Shown here piece by piece: positions 35,851 through 44,306 of a DNA stretch of 64,000 nucleotides. The notes under the pieces are model-generated. The model ran no database searches and was not told the DNA's origin. It worked only from the letters and a program-made list of their open reading frames with translations. This stretch comes from Aliiroseovarius zhejiangensis (lineage in GTDB: Bacteria > Pseudomonadota > Alphaproteobacteria > Rhodobacterales > Rhodobacteraceae): positions 353,633 to 417,632 of the forward strand of contig NZ_BNCH01000003.1 in the NCBI RefSeq assembly GCF_014656375.1, read 5' to 3'. The translations under genes were made by a program, and so were the position numbers. The first letter of the stretch is position 1; the number at the start of each line of letters is the position of its first letter.

Positions 35851-36549
35851 CTAATCGACACCGGGAACCCATGCAAAGGCGCGGTCAAGAAAGGCGCGCG
35901 CGTTATCCGTCACGGGTGATCCATGCGCTATGATGACCGCTTGCGATTCCCATGATTTCACCCGGTGCACAGCCTGTTGCAGGGCGGCCTTGTCTCGAAA
36001 GGCGATTCGAAATTTCCGGGGCACTGCAGCTTCAGGCTCGGTCATCAGGTCAAGGCGCGCGATGACGGCCCGCCAGCCGGAAAACCAGCCCTTGGGCAGT
36101 TGCTGAAGTAGGTCGGTGAACAGGATCGTGCCACTGGGGCGGTGAAAAAACACGATCTCGGTGGTGATGGCGTTTCCGGTAAAGGCGATCTGGTCGATGG
36201 CACCGACCCAGACGGTTTCTGGCGTATCGGACAAAGTGCCGGCAAAGGCGATGTCGCTTCTTTTCGCAGGCAGTCCCGGCGCGGCAAAGGGGACCGCGTC
36301 TGGAAAAGCCGCGATCCAGTCAGACATGAAAACGTGATGCAGGGTGTTGGGGGCGATCAGGTATGTCACCCGGCCAAGGGCGAACACCTCGTGCCTCAGT
36401 GCGTCCGTCAGTGCGATGGGGGACCAGACGAACAGGTCGTTGCCCGGCAACCGGATCACCACCATGCGCGTCGGATAGTGAAAGCCAGCGGCGGCTTTGA
36501 TCGAGGGGCCGTCAGCCAGCCAGATCTCTGGCCCAAATTGTGAGATCAT
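35851..36549 (-). CDS. DUF4336 family metallo-hydrolase-like protein
   Basis: The product has 232 residues. The order of strands and the HHVFMSDWIAAFPDA segment match DUF4336, a relative of metallo-beta-lactamases that keeps part of the metal site. The full HxHxDH motif is not present, so activity is uncertain. It stands alone between rpmE's terminator and mipZ. Confidence 0.82.
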   Translation of the reverse strand: MISQFGPEIWLADGPSIKAAAGFHYPTRMVVIRLPGNDLFVWSPIALTDALRHEVFALGRVTYLIAPNTLHHVFMSDWIAAFPDAVPFAAPGLPAKRSDIAFAGTLSDTPETVWVGAIDQIAFTGNAITTEIVFFHRPSGTILFTDLLQQLPKGWFSGWRAVIARLDLMTEPEAAVPRKFRIAFRDKAALQQAVHRVKSWESQAVIIAHGSPVTDNARAFLDRAFAWVPGVD

Positions 36550-36610
36550 CCTGCGCCCCCTGCCGATGGTTCGTCGCCAAGGCTAGGGGGGCTTGTCACG
36601 ACCCGCAACG

Positions 36611-36640
36611 AAAAACGCCGCCCCGGTTGGGACGGCGTTT
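36611..36640 (-). terminator. Rho-independent terminator after rpmE
   Basis: On the minus strand AAACGCCG pairs with CGGCGTTT, extended by CCC/GGG around a short loop, followed by a T run. It lies 22 bases past the rpmE stop codon and ends the rplS-rpmE unit. Confidence 0.88.
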
Positions 36641-36662
36641 CTGTCTTGGAAAAAGGTTGGGC

Positions 36663-36884
36663 TTAGAAGCCGAACCCTTCGTATTTCGACTTGAATTTCG
36701 ACACGCGTCCGCCAGTGTCCAGCAGGCGGGTGCCGCCACCGGTCCAGGCGGGGTGCGCCGAGGGGTCGATGTCCAGCGCCAGCGTGTCGCCTTCCTTGCC
36801 CCAGGTCGAGCGCATCTGAACGATCGTGCCGTCGGTCATCTTGACGTCGATCATGTGATAGTCGGGATGAATATCCTTTTTCAT
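36663..36884 (-). CDS. rpmE: 50S ribosomal protein L31
   Basis: The product has 73 residues. The start [19 protein letters not shown] and the middle [19 protein letters not shown] match bacterial L31. The zinc-binding CxxC pairs of the C+ form are absent, so this is the zinc-free (C-) type. It follows rplS by 11 bases and is co-transcribed with it. Confidence 0.96.
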   Translation of the reverse strand: MKKDIHPDYHMIDVKMTDGTIVQMRSTWGKEGDTLALDIDPSAHPAWTGGGTRLLDTGGRVSKFKSKYEGFGF

Positions 36885-36895
36885 AACGACGCTCC

Positions 36896-37270
36896 TTATG
36901 CTTTCTTGGCTTTGTAGTTGGCATCTTCTGCGATACGGGCCGATTTACCACGGCGGCTGCGCAGGTAATACATCTTGGCGCGACGCACGCGACCACGACG
37001 CACCACGGTGATCGAGTCGATGTTGGTCGAGTGCAGCGGGAACACACGCTCCACGCCTTCGCCGAAGGAAATCTTGCGCACGGTGAACGATCCGGCAATG
37101 CCCGACCCGTTTTTGCGGCTGATGCACACGCCTTCATAGTTCTGCACACGGGTGCGCGACCCTTCGGTCACCTTGAAGCCGACGCGAATGGTGTCACCGG
37201 CTTTGAAATCGGGAATATCCTTTCCCAGGGCGGCAATCTGTTCCGCCTCAAGCTCTGCGATCAGGTTCAT
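36896..37270 (-). CDS. rplS: 50S ribosomal protein L19
   Basis: The product has 124 residues. [39 protein letters not shown] and [20 protein letters not shown] are canonical for L19. The start [11 protein letters not shown] was chosen over a 53-residue upstream extension that has no homology to the family. Unlike many relatives, rplS does not directly follow trmD: a small gene with its own terminator lies between, so rplS needs a separate promoter within 37271-37542. Confidence 0.96.
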   Translation of the reverse strand: MNLIAELEAEQIAALGKDIPDFKAGDTIRVGFKVTEGSRTRVQNYEGVCISRKNGSGIAGSFTVRKISFGEGVERVFPLHSTNIDSITVVRRGRVRRAKMYYLRSRRGKSARIAEDANYKAKKA

Positions 37271-37542
37271 CTGACCATCTCCTATCTGTGCTTGCGGTTG
37301 GTCCGCAAAGTTAGCTGCCGTCCAAGAGCTCCTTGTCTTCACCGGGTCCGCCATCGCGCCCGCAGGAGGTCGTCCGTCGTTTCTTGTCTGTTTTTCAGCC
37401 GGGTCGTTGGATGCAGAAGAACACACCACCCCAAATGAAAAACGCCCGCGCGACTCGAACGAGTGGCAGACGAGCGGTGTATAGGGGCATTGCCCCCCCG
37501 GATCAAGGACAGAATGAAGGTGCGCAGCCCCCCCGAAAAAGC
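37271..37542. other. Leader region of rplS without recognised gene
   Basis: This 272-base stretch lies between the start of rplS and the terminator of the small upstream gene. It contains the 12-base palindrome ACTCGTTCGAGT (minus strand reading) near 37455. No conserved r-protein leader structure or coding frame with a ribosome-binding site was recognised. The promoter of rplS-rpmE should be here. Confidence 0.4.
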
Positions 37543-37574
37543 GGAAGCTGCGCCCTGTGCCTGGCGCAGCTTCC
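37543..37574 (-). terminator. Perfect 12-bp terminator hairpin
   Basis: GGAAGCTGCGCC and GGCGCAGCTTCC form a perfect 12-bp stem with an 8-base loop. Read on the minus strand it is followed by GCTTTTTCG. It lies 30 bases past the stop codon of the 55-residue gene, supporting transcription of that gene and its separation from rplS. Confidence 0.88.
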
Positions 37575-37603
37575 CGTGTTTCGGCGTCCGTGAGTGGTGT
37601 TCG

Positions 37604-37771
37604 TCAAGCTAGGACGAGGGGGGCCGAAAACCCGGTGCGCGCCGTGCGAAACATCGGGATGCGACGCTTCAATTCCGCCGATGGGCGCGGGGTGCAGGCT
37701 GCACGCTTCTTCTGTGCAAGGGCGTTCAGTGCGTTGATGCGGTTCTGTTTTGCAGTGATCAAGAGTTCCAT
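37604..37771 (-). CDS. Small basic protein of unknown function (55 residues)
   Basis: The protein begins MELLITAKQNRINALNALAQ, has a basic middle (KKRAA) and ends in a hydrophobic tail. The start codon follows AGGAAAGG with an 8-base gap, a good ribosome-binding site, and the stop is followed by a perfect terminator. The reading frame continues upstream to 37888, but that part lacks an initiation signal. No family was recognised. It sits between trmD and rplS. Confidence 0.5.
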   Translation of the reverse strand: MELLITAKQNRINALNALAQKKRAACTPRPSAELKRRIPMFRTARTGFSAPLVLA

Positions 37772-38007
37772 GTCGTTTACCTTTCCTGCCGTTATCCGGT
37801 CGTTCAGAGTTCGAAGTTCACAAACTGTTTTCAATCGAAAAGAGACTAAGAAAGATGGTCGCGTGATGGTCTGCGGTATCTCTTGCAATGGTGGGTCGGT
37901 CTATCGTTAATTCAACGTTACACGCCCCGAAAATGACACAAATTCACCTTTCTCGGTTCCCCATAAATGGCGAGTGCAAAAGGATATAACCCGTTTTACT
38001 TTAAGGG

Positions 38008-38058
38008 TTTTCGAAACAGTTTCGGGTGCAGATCGCGGACAGTTGCACTTTTCGAAAC
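38008..38058. repeat. Paired 11-bp direct repeats with nested inverted repeats
   Basis: TTTTCGAAACA occurs at 38008-38018 and 38049-38059, 41 bases apart (about four helical turns). Between them, GTTTCG (38019-38024) pairs with CGAAAC (38053-38058) and GTGCA (38026-38030) with TGCAC (38044-38048), so the segment can also fold as a nested stem-loop. It lies in the 330-base gap between the trmD stop and the small gene at 37771, and may be an operator pair or a structured RNA. Confidence 0.5.
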
Positions 38059-38099
38059 AAAGCCACAAAAAAGCCTTGATTGAAATGCGGCGAACCGGG

Positions 38100-38966
38100 T
38101 CAATCCGCCCCGTCCTCGTCGCGGTTTCGCCGCAATGATTCCCACAGATCGGGCCGCCGTTCGCGCGTAAGTTGTTCGCTCTTCTCGCGCCGCCAATCCG
38201 CGATCTTGCCGTGATGGCCGGACATCAGAACCTCGGGGATGGGGCGTCCGCGCCACGTTGCGGGGCGGGTGTATTGCGGGTGTTCCAGAAGCCCGGCGGA
38301 GAAACTTTCCTCTTCGGTCGAGGCTTCGTTGCCCAGGACGCCGGGCAGAAGCCGCACGGTGGCGTCCAGCAGGGCCTGGGCCGCGATCTCGCCCCCGGTC
38401 AGAACGAAATCGCCCAGGCTAACCTCTTCAACCTCGTATTCTTCCAGTACCCGTTCATCGACGCCTTCAAACCGCCCACAAAGTATGGTCATCCCGTCGC
38501 AGGCGGCAAACCTGCGGGCCATGGCCTGATCCAGTGGGCGCCCACGCGGCGACATATAGAGGATGGGCCACTTGGCGCGATCCCTGGTCACGCCTGATTG
38601 GGCCGTGTCAATGGCCTGGCCCAACACATCCGCACGCAGCACCATGCCCGCACCGCCGCCTGCCGGGGTATCGTCGACGTTGCGATGCCTGCCCTCGCCA
38701 AACGGGCGCAGGTCAATGGGCTCCAGCGCCCACAGCCCGTCCTTCAAGGCCCGCCCCGTCAGGCTTTCGCCCAGCACACCGGGGAAGGCCGACGGAAACA
38801 GGGTGATCACCTTGGCCGTCCAGACCCCGGCATAGCGCGGCGTGTCGGTCATCAACGCGCGCGGTTTGATCGAGGCTGAAACCGCGATCTTGCCATGCGA
38901 TTTCATCCCACGGGCCTTGGGGCTTGTGGGTGTGTCCGGTTCAGGGCGCTTTGGTTTGTCCGTCAT
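38100..38966 (-). CDS. trmD: tRNA (guanine-N1)-methyltransferase TrmD
   Basis: The product has 288 residues. The trefoil-knot SAM site is visible in [20 protein letters not shown] and [11 protein letters not shown], and the C-terminal domain in [18 protein letters not shown]. It methylates G37 of tRNAs. An extension of about 50 residues precedes the usual start of the fold ([12 protein letters not shown]); it includes [16 protein letters not shown], which I recall from other Rhodobacterales TrmD proteins. Three in-frame ATGs (38978, 38966, 38906) make the exact start uncertain. It follows the sulfotransferase-like gene by 37 bases. Confidence 0.93.
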   Translation of the reverse strand: MTDKPKRPEPDTPTSPKARGMKSHGKIAVSASIKPRALMTDTPRYAGVWTAKVITLFPSAFPGVLGESLTGRALKDGLWALEPIDLRPFGEGRHRNVDDTPAGGGAGMVLRADVLGQAIDTAQSGVTRDRAKWPILYMSPRGRPLDQAMARRFAACDGMTILCGRFEGVDERVLEEYEVEEVSLGDFVLTGGEIAAQALLDATVRLLPGVLGNEASTEEESFSAGLLEHPQYTRPATWRGRPIPEVLMSGHHGKIADWRREKSEQLTRERRPDLWESLRRNRDEDGAD

Positions 38967-39003
38967 GGCGTTTCCCATACCGGGTTTCGGTTGGGGGGGG
39001 AAG

Positions 39004-39810
39004 TCAGGGCGTGCGACGATGCGGCGCCAGCAGACGTTCTTTCTGCGCTTTCAGTTCCTGCTTCGAAAGGCGCTGCCGGTTCAAAGCCAGAAATGTCGCG
39101 CGCAGATTTTCACCCTGTCCACGGTTCCTGTGCGGGGCAGGGGCGAGGTCAGCACGCACAGCCGCAGGCACATCTGCCAGGTCCAGCAACGCGCTGGCCA
39201 GGCCATGCGGGTCGTCGGCATGATCCTCGAGCGCGGCGGTGACGACCGGTATGGGGGACAGCGCGTCTGCCATCTGCCGCGCCTGTTCAATCGGGGCTAT
39301 GTCCATCGGGAACCGCCCGCGAAAGGTGTCGTAATCATCGGTCAGGCGGATTGAGCGCAACAGATGCCCATGGACGGAGCGCAGCCACGCCTCGCGTTCG
39401 CGGGTCGTGTAGAAAAACGTGATCGTCACATCCGGGCCAAAGCGCAGGCGCAGTTCTTTCACGATAGAGCGCGCCAATCTGCGCGCCGCCGGCAGGTAGG
39501 ACGTGATCATTCGCCCGCCCAACATCCGGTGTCCGGGCATTCCGCCTGAGAAACTTTCGCGCGACAGGATGATCGTGTCGTGATCGGGGATCGCGGCCAG
39601 AAACGTGCGAAACGCCCTGCGAAACACATACAGGCGATGCGGAAACGGGCGCTGAGCATAGAGGCGGGCGGCAGCGCCTGCATTCATGAAATCCCGCTGA
39701 CCGTAGTAATCGAGCCACGGTGCAAGGGCTGTGCGGTTCTGGGCAAGAAAATCCTGAAGGCTTGTCGTGCCGGTTTTGTGAAACCCGGCATGGACGATCA
39801 CATGCGTCAT
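39004..39810 (-). CDS. Sulfotransferase-like P-loop protein
   Basis: The product has 268 residues. The N-terminus [16 protein letters not shown] is the 5'-phosphosulfate-binding loop of the sulfotransferase fold. The segment [12 protein letters not shown] and the [13 protein letters not shown] strand fit the 3'-phosphate-binding part. The acceptor is unknown; surface carbohydrates are common for bacterial members. It overlaps rimM by 4 bases and precedes trmD, so it is locked into a translation operon. It could have a role in the cell surface unrelated to its neighbours. Confidence 0.72.
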   Translation of the reverse strand: MTHVIVHAGFHKTGTTSLQDFLAQNRTALAPWLDYYGQRDFMNAGAAARLYAQRPFPHRLYVFRRAFRTFLAAIPDHDTIILSRESFSGGMPGHRMLGGRMITSYLPAARRLARSIVKELRLRFGPDVTITFFYTTREREAWLRSVHGHLLRSIRLTDDYDTFRGRFPMDIAPIEQARQMADALSPIPVVTAALEDHADDPHGLASALLDLADVPAAVRADLAPAPHRNRGQGENLRATFLALNRQRLSKQELKAQKERLLAPHRRTP

Positions 39811-40319
39811 TCCGGAAAGACGCCTTTTGGCGGGTCGGCGATGATCCGTCCTGCCGCGAGGTCGACGGTCGGCACCGCCTCAAGCGTAAAGGGAAGAAGT
39901 GCGCCGGTTTTCAGGCCGGGTCCCTGCACCTCCAGCACGTCACTGGCGCCGTGATTGTGCACCGCAGACACGCGCCCCAATTCACGCCCGCCCGTGTCCA
40001 GCACCACCAGACCGATCAGGTCCGCGTGGTAATATTCGTCATCCGGCAGGTTGGGCAATGCGCTTCGGTCGGCAAACAGCCGGGTGCCGCGCAGTGCATC
40101 GGCGTCTTCCTTCGTGTGCACACCGTCGATCCGGGCTGCAAATCCATTCTTGATCGGGCGATCCAGCGTCAGGGCAAACTGGCGACTGCCATCCTCGGAC
40201 CAGAGCGGGCTGTAGTCGCCGATCGCGTCCGGTTCGGCGCAGAAACTTTTCACCCGCACCTCGCCCTTCACGCCATAAGCCCCGGCAATCGCACCCACGC
40301 AAATCCGATCTTCGCTCAT
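39807..40319 (-). CDS. rimM: Ribosome maturation factor RimM
   Basis: The product has 170 residues. The N-terminal RimM barrel starts [18 protein letters not shown], and the PRC-barrel half has [18 protein letters not shown]. RimM assists maturation of the 30S head with S19. The start ATG overlaps the stop of the 49-residue membrane protein gene (ATGA), and its end overlaps the sulfotransferase-like gene by 4 bases. Confidence 0.95.
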   Translation of the reverse strand: MSEDRICVGAIAGAYGVKGEVRVKSFCAEPDAIGDYSPLWSEDGSRQFALTLDRPIKNGFAARIDGVHTKEDADALRGTRLFADRSALPNLPDDEYYHADLIGLVVLDTGGRELGRVSAVHNHGASDVLEVQGPGLKTGALLPFTLEAVPTVDLAAGRIIADPPKGVFPE

Positions 40320-40465
40320 TCCACACCTACGCAAATGCCCCGATCAACGGCACCACCCCGGTCAAGACAGCGGTCCGTCATCGAATTTCGTTCAAACAGC
40401 AACCCGGCCAGAAACCCGGCCCCGACAATCAGGATCAACCGAAAGGGGCGAAATAGCAAACCCAT
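40316..40465 (-). CDS. Small single-helix membrane protein (49 residues)
   Basis: The protein starts [20 protein letters not shown], with one helix at about 9-24, then a short soluble tail with two cysteines ([16 protein letters not shown]). The start follows AGGAG with a 7-base gap, and the stop overlaps the rimM start codon (ATGA), so rimM is translationally coupled to it. The two cysteines may form a disulfide on the periplasmic side. No family was recognised. Confidence 0.68.
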   Translation of the reverse strand: MGLLFRPFRLILIVGAGFLAGLLFERNSMTDRCLDRGGAVDRGICVGVE

Positions 40466-40486
40466 GTCACTGCTCCTGCGTCGGTG

Positions 40487-41116
40487 TCAGCGGGTTTCGA
40501 TGGGCAACGACCCGCGCCGCGCCTCCCAGCCCGCATGTTCAAGTTCCGGGCTGTCGTCCACCGTTTCCGGCCATCCCAGACAGAAATAGCCGACCAGTTC
40601 CCAGTTGGCCGGAACACCAAGATCACGGCTCAGCCGCGCCGGGTCAAGGATCGACACCCAGCCCAGACCAAGCCCGCGGGCGCGCACCGCCAGCCAGAAC
40701 AGCATGATCGCCGAGACCACGGAATAGCGGCGCATCTCGGGCATGGTGGCTGCACCAAGGCCGGCGCCTTTCGCCGTTCCCTCGTCGCTGAAAACGGCCA
40801 GTTGCACCGGCGCGTCCTGCATCCCGGACAGTTTCAGCCCGGCATACAGTTGAGCCTTGTCGCCAGAATAGCCCTGCAAGGCATCGTCATTTGCTTCTGT
40901 GAAGTTGTCCAGCGCCGCGGCACGCGCCGCATCGCTTTCCACGCGGATCACCCGCCAGGGTTCTGACAGCCCCACAGACGGCGCCAGCAGAAACGCGTCG
41001 AGGCACTCTTGCAGGAGTGCCTCGTCCACAGGATCGCTGCGAAAGCGGCGCACATCGCGCCGCCAACGCATCAGATCTTCAAGATCCGACTGGAACGCAC
41101 GTGAAAAGCTGTGCAT
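40487..41116 (-). CDS. bluB: 5,6-dimethylbenzimidazole synthase BluB
   Basis: The product has 209 residues. It is a nitroreductase-fold flavin-destructase: RWRRDVRRFRSDPVDEALL at the N-terminus, LLAPSVGLSEPWRVIRV, and ARGLGLGWVSILDP followed by GYFCLGWPE are BluB features. It converts reduced FMN to the lower ligand of vitamin B12. Its location between rpsP and rimM is not related to cobalamin genes. Stop and next start are 21 bases apart. Confidence 0.92.
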   Translation of the reverse strand: MHSFSRAFQSDLEDLMRWRRDVRRFRSDPVDEALLQECLDAFLLAPSVGLSEPWRVIRVESDAARAAALDNFTEANDDALQGYSGDKAQLYAGLKLSGMQDAPVQLAVFSDEGTAKGAGLGAATMPEMRRYSVVSAIMLFWLAVRARGLGLGWVSILDPARLSRDLGVPANWELVGYFCLGWPETVDDSPELEHAGWEARRGSLPIETR

Positions 41117-41140
41117 GTCAGACCTGCTCCGCGCCGGAGT

Positions 41141-41542
41141 TTATTCTTCCGAAGCGGCTTCTTCGGCAGGCTCTTCGGCCGGGGCGGCAGCAGCCTCGGC
41201 AGCAGCGGCGGCCTTGTCGGCTTTTTCCTGCAGACGCTCCTGAGCTTTCTTGCCCGGCTCACCTTTTTTCAGGTTTGCACGCTCTTTCTTTTCCAGAACG
41301 CCAGCGGCTTCCAGGAAGCGCGACACGCGGTCGGACGGCTGTGCGCCCTGGTCCAGCCAGTATTGCACGCGTTCCATGTCCAGTTTCACACGCTCTTCCG
41401 AGTCTTTCGGCAGAAGCGGGTTGTAGGTGCCCAGCTTTTCGATGAAGCGGCCATCGCGCGGCATGCGCGAGTCGGTGGCAACCACACGATAGAAGGGACG
41501 TTTTTTCGAGCCGCCACGGGCGAGACGAATTTTCATAGCCAT
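41141..41542 (-). CDS. rpsP: 30S ribosomal protein S16
   Basis: The product has 133 residues. [19 protein letters not shown] and [15 protein letters not shown] are canonical for S16. The C-terminal 45 residues form an Ala/Glu/Lys-rich tail, which is common in alphaproteobacteria and absent in E. coli. The start [10 protein letters not shown] follows AGGAGAAACTCTT; an ATG two codons later is possible. Confidence 0.96.
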   Translation of the reverse strand: MAMKIRLARGGSKKRPFYRVVATDSRMPRDGRFIEKLGTYNPLLPKDSEERVKLDMERVQYWLDQGAQPSDRVSRFLEAAGVLEKKERANLKKGEPGKKAQERLQEKADKAAAAAEAAAAPAEEPAEEAASEE

Positions 41543-41590
41543 AAGAGTTTCTCCTGTTTTTCTAGCTATTTGAGCGGGGCATTGCCCCAA

Positions 41591-41920
41591 TCATTCCTGA
41601 TGTTTCTTGTGATGCCTGATCACCTCATCAATGATGAAGTTCAGGAATTTCTTGGCGAATTCCGGGTCCAGATTGGCGCGGCGCGACAGGTCTTCCAGAC
41701 GTTCGATCTGCTTGGCTTCGCGGTCGGGGTCCGATGGTGGCAGATCGTGTTCGGCTTTCAGCTTGCCCACCGCCTGCGTGTGTTTGAACCGTTCGCCCAG
41801 CGTATAGACCAAGATCGCATCCAGCCGGTCGATAGACTGGCGGTGGTCTTTCAACAGTGCTGCGGCGCGGGTCACGTCATCGGTCATGGCAGGGGACTGG
41901 TTTTTGGGTGTGTCGCTCAT
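41591..41920 (-). CDS. Chorismate mutase (AroQ type)
   Basis: The product has 109 residues, all helical. The AroQ pattern is seen in HRQSIDRLDAILVYTLGERF, KHTQAVGKLKAEHDLPPSD and ERLEDLSRRANLDPEFAKKF. It converts chorismate to prephenate for phenylalanine and tyrosine. It overlaps the acetyltransferase gene by 4 bases and precedes rpsP by 48 bases. Confidence 0.92.
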   Translation of the reverse strand: MSDTPKNQSPAMTDDVTRAAALLKDHRQSIDRLDAILVYTLGERFKHTQAVGKLKAEHDLPPSDPDREAKQIERLEDLSRRANLDPEFAKKFLNFIIDEVIRHHKKHQE

Positions 41921-42471
41921 GAATAAGCCTCTGCTCCGCCGTTCACCAGATCGGAAGGTGCCGGGTGCCGCCAGATATGCACTTCGCCAAATGCGGGATG
42001 ATCATAGGTGTAATCAAACATCGCGCCCAGACGCTTGGCCACGGCCTTGCTGCCCGTATTGTTCGGGTCGATCAACGAGATTGCCGTATCCCATCCCAGA
42101 ATGTCATAGGCATAGGTCCGGGCCGCGAGTGCGGCTTCGGTGGCATAGCCTTTTCCGGTGGCGTGGTTCATCAGGGTCCAGCCGATTTCCGGCTCGGGCC
42201 AACTGTGCGGGCACCACAGCCCGACATGGCCCACATAGGAGCCGGTTTCTTTTTCTTCGACGCCCCAAAAGCCATAACCGCGCATCGCCCAATGCCCCAG
42301 CAGCATGGCGATCATACGCCATGTTTCGTCTGGGCGTATCGGGCCACCCACGAACTTCGAGGCATCCGAGGCGAAGAACGCGGCCTCGGCGTCGAAATCC
42401 GCTTCGCACGGCGCCCGCATGATCAGGCGCTCGGTCTCAAGCCGTGGGATATCAAGGGTGGTAAAGGTCAC
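41917..42471 (-). CDS. GNAT-family N-acetyltransferase (RimJ/RimL-like)
   Basis: The product has 184 residues, starting at a GTG one base after the ffh stop codon. The pattern LETERLIMRAPCEADF, EIGWTLMNHATGKGYATEA (acetyl-CoA pyrophosphate loop) and LIDPNNTGSKAVAKRLG is that of RimJ/RimL-like acetyltransferases. Longer frames lie inside ffh and are rejected. The target may be a ribosomal protein, given the neighbours, but this is a guess. Confidence 0.86.
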   Translation of the reverse strand: MTFTTLDIPRLETERLIMRAPCEADFDAEAAFFASDASKFVGGPIRPDETWRMIAMLLGHWAMRGYGFWGVEEKETGSYVGHVGLWCPHSWPEPEIGWTLMNHATGKGYATEAALAARTYAYDILGWDTAISLIDPNNTGSKAVAKRLGAMFDYTYDHPAFGEVHIWRHPAPSDLVNGGAEAYS

Positions 42472-42472
42472 G

Positions 42473-43981
42473 TCACTTCTTCTTCCCGAAACCAGACAGG
42501 CCGGGGGGCAATCCGCCACCGCCCAGACCGGGCAGGCCACCCTTGGCGCCCATCGCTTTCGCCGCGGCTTCCAGCGCCTTGGGGTCCATCGACGACGGGT
42601 CCATGCCGCCCATATCCGGCATTCCACCGCCTTTGCCGAACATGCCGGACATGGCCTGTTTCAGCATCTTGCCTTTGCCCATCTTGCCCATCTTCTTCAT
42701 CATGTCGCCCATCTGGCGCTGCATTTTCAGAAGTTTGTTCAGGTCGGACACTTCCATGCCTGCACCCGCTGCAATGCGCTTCTTGCGGCTGGCTTGCAGG
42801 ATTTGCGGGTTGGCGCGTTCGCGTTTGGTCATCGACTGGATCAGCGCGATCTGCTGTTTCAGAACCTTGTCGTCCATGCCAGCGGCCTCGGCCTGTTTAG
42901 CCATCTTCTTCATGCCCGGCATCATCCCCATGATCCCTTGCATACCGCCCATCTTGATCATTTGCTCAAGCTGCATTTTCAGGTCGTTCATGTTGAACTG
43001 ACCCTTCTGAAAACGCTTCATCATGCGCTCGGCCTGTTCGGCCTCGATGGTTTCCTGCGCTTTTTCGACCAGCGAAACAATATCGCCCATGCCCAGAATG
43101 CGGCCCGCGATTCGCTCAGGCTCGAACGTTTCCAGCGCGTCCATCTTTTCGCCAAGGCCGACATATTTGATCGGCTTGCCGGTCACGGCGCGCATCGACA
43201 GGGCCGCACCGCCGCGCCCGTCGCCATCCATCCGGGTCAGAACCACGCCCGAGATGCCGACCTTGTCGTCAAATTCCTGTGCAACCTCGACCGCGACCTG
43301 ACCGGTCAGACCATCGACCACCAGAAGCGTTTCGCGGGGGTTGACCACGGCCGAGACCTGCTCGACCTCGTCCATCAGGACTTCGTCGATGTGCAACCGG
43401 CCTGCGGTGTCCAGCATATAGACGTCATAGCCGCCCATCGTCGCCTGTTGCTTGGCGCGCTTGGCGATGTCGACGGGTTTCTGGCCCGGTACAATGGGCA
43501 GCGTGTCAACGCCCACCTGCGTGCCCAGAATGGCCAGCTGGTCCATCGCCGCCGGGCGATACACGTCAAGCGAGGCCATCAGCACACGCTTGCCGTCTTT
43601 TTCCTTCAGACGCTTGGCCAGCTTGGCGGTCGTCGTCGTTTTTCCGCCCCCTTGCAGGCCGACCATCAGGATCGGGGCAGGGGGGTTGTCGATCTTCAAG
43701 GCACCCGGTTCACCTTCGCCGGTCAACACTTCGACCAACGCATCGTGAACAATCTTTACGACCTGCTGGCCGGGGGTCACGGATTTGGTGACGGCCTGAC
43801 CTGTGGCTTGTTCCTGCACCTTCTTGATGAAATCACGCGCCACGGGCAGCGAGACGTCGGCCTCAAGCAATGCCACGCGGACTTCGCGCAGGGCCGTTTT
43901 CACGTCATCTTCAGAGAGCGCACCCTGTTTCGTCAGGCGGTCAAAGACACCGGACAGGCGGTCTGACAGGCTTTCGAACAT
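42473..43981 (-). CDS. ffh: Signal recognition particle protein Ffh
   Basis: The product has 502 residues. The N domain, the G domain with GLQGGGKTTTTAKLAKRL, DTAGRLHIDE and TRMDGDGRGGAALS, and the methionine-rich M domain (about 300-450, MKRFQKGQFNMNDLKMQLEQ) are all present. It binds signal peptides and SRP RNA and docks to FtsY. The tail is Gly/Met-rich. The start MFESLSDRLSG was taken; an upstream extension of 48 residues has no homology to the family. Confidence 0.97.
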   Translation of the reverse strand: MFESLSDRLSGVFDRLTKQGALSEDDVKTALREVRVALLEADVSLPVARDFIKKVQEQATGQAVTKSVTPGQQVVKIVHDALVEVLTGEGEPGALKIDNPPAPILMVGLQGGGKTTTTAKLAKRLKEKDGKRVLMASLDVYRPAAMDQLAILGTQVGVDTLPIVPGQKPVDIAKRAKQQATMGGYDVYMLDTAGRLHIDEVLMDEVEQVSAVVNPRETLLVVDGLTGQVAVEVAQEFDDKVGISGVVLTRMDGDGRGGAALSMRAVTGKPIKYVGLGEKMDALETFEPERIAGRILGMGDIVSLVEKAQETIEAEQAERMMKRFQKGQFNMNDLKMQLEQMIKMGGMQGIMGMMPGMKKMAKQAEAAGMDDKVLKQQIALIQSMTKRERANPQILQASRKKRIAAGAGMEVSDLNKLLKMQRQMGDMMKKMGKMGKGKMLKQAMSGMFGKGGGMPDMGGMDPSSMDPKALEAAAKAMGAKGGLPGLGGGGLPPGLSGFGKKK

Positions 43982-44161
43982 ATCTCGGCTCCTTTGCCGT
44001 TTCGTTAGTCCCCAGATAGGGGCAGGCTGCGCATTTCCCAAGGACCAAGCCAAGCCAACCGACCAAACGATGAACGCCCCTGTGGGCGCAACGCGCTGAC
44101 AGAGGGCGATCCCGGCAAAAGCCATGGGACCGGAAGCTTAGCGACTCCCGGAGTTGGGGCG

Positions 44162-44190
44162 GAAATAGCCCGCTTGACCCTTGCTGTCAA
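44162..44190 (-). promoter_or_regulatory. Candidate promoter of the ffh-rpsP operon
   Basis: On the minus strand TTGACA (44185-44190) is followed after 17 bases by TATTTC (44162-44167), a perfect -35 and a weak -10. It would start transcription about 175 bases before ffh. Confidence 0.4.
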
Positions 44191-44225
44191 GGAATGCCGC
44201 ACCTCTGTTCGATGCCCGGCGTGAA

Positions 44226-44239
44226 TTGACCTGTATCAT
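44226..44239 (+). promoter_or_regulatory. FNR/FnrL-like site upstream of usp
   Basis: TTGAC-CTGT-ATCAT matches the FNR consensus TTGAT-N4-ATCAA at 8 of 10 positions. It lies 68 bases before a universal stress protein gene, a class of gene often under FnrL control in Rhodobacteraceae. The assignment rests on pattern only. Confidence 0.4.
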
Positions 44240-44306
44240 GGTTGTGCATAGCGGGTTGGCATATGCAATATGGGAAACGGAACACTCGAAACACAGGAGC
44301 GCCGAG

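Larger units (their letters stand above)
43982..44306. other. Divergent promoter region of ffh and usp
   Basis: This 325-base gap separates ffh and the universal stress protein gene. It carries a candidate sigma-70 promoter for ffh and an FNR-like site before usp, listed separately. CTTGAC and GTCAAG form a 6-bp inverted repeat at 44173-44178 and 44186-44191. No SRP RNA or other RNA gene was recognised. Confidence 0.45.

Noticed and set aside
37907..37921. CtrA-like site TTAA-N7-TTAC
   Set aside because: The second half-site is imperfect and no start codon is suitably placed; one match in AT-rich spacer is not convincing.
42305..43966. 553-codon open frame on the plus strand
   Set aside because: It is antisense to ffh, whose GTPase and M-domain motifs are certain. 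The His/Leu-rich translation has no family features.
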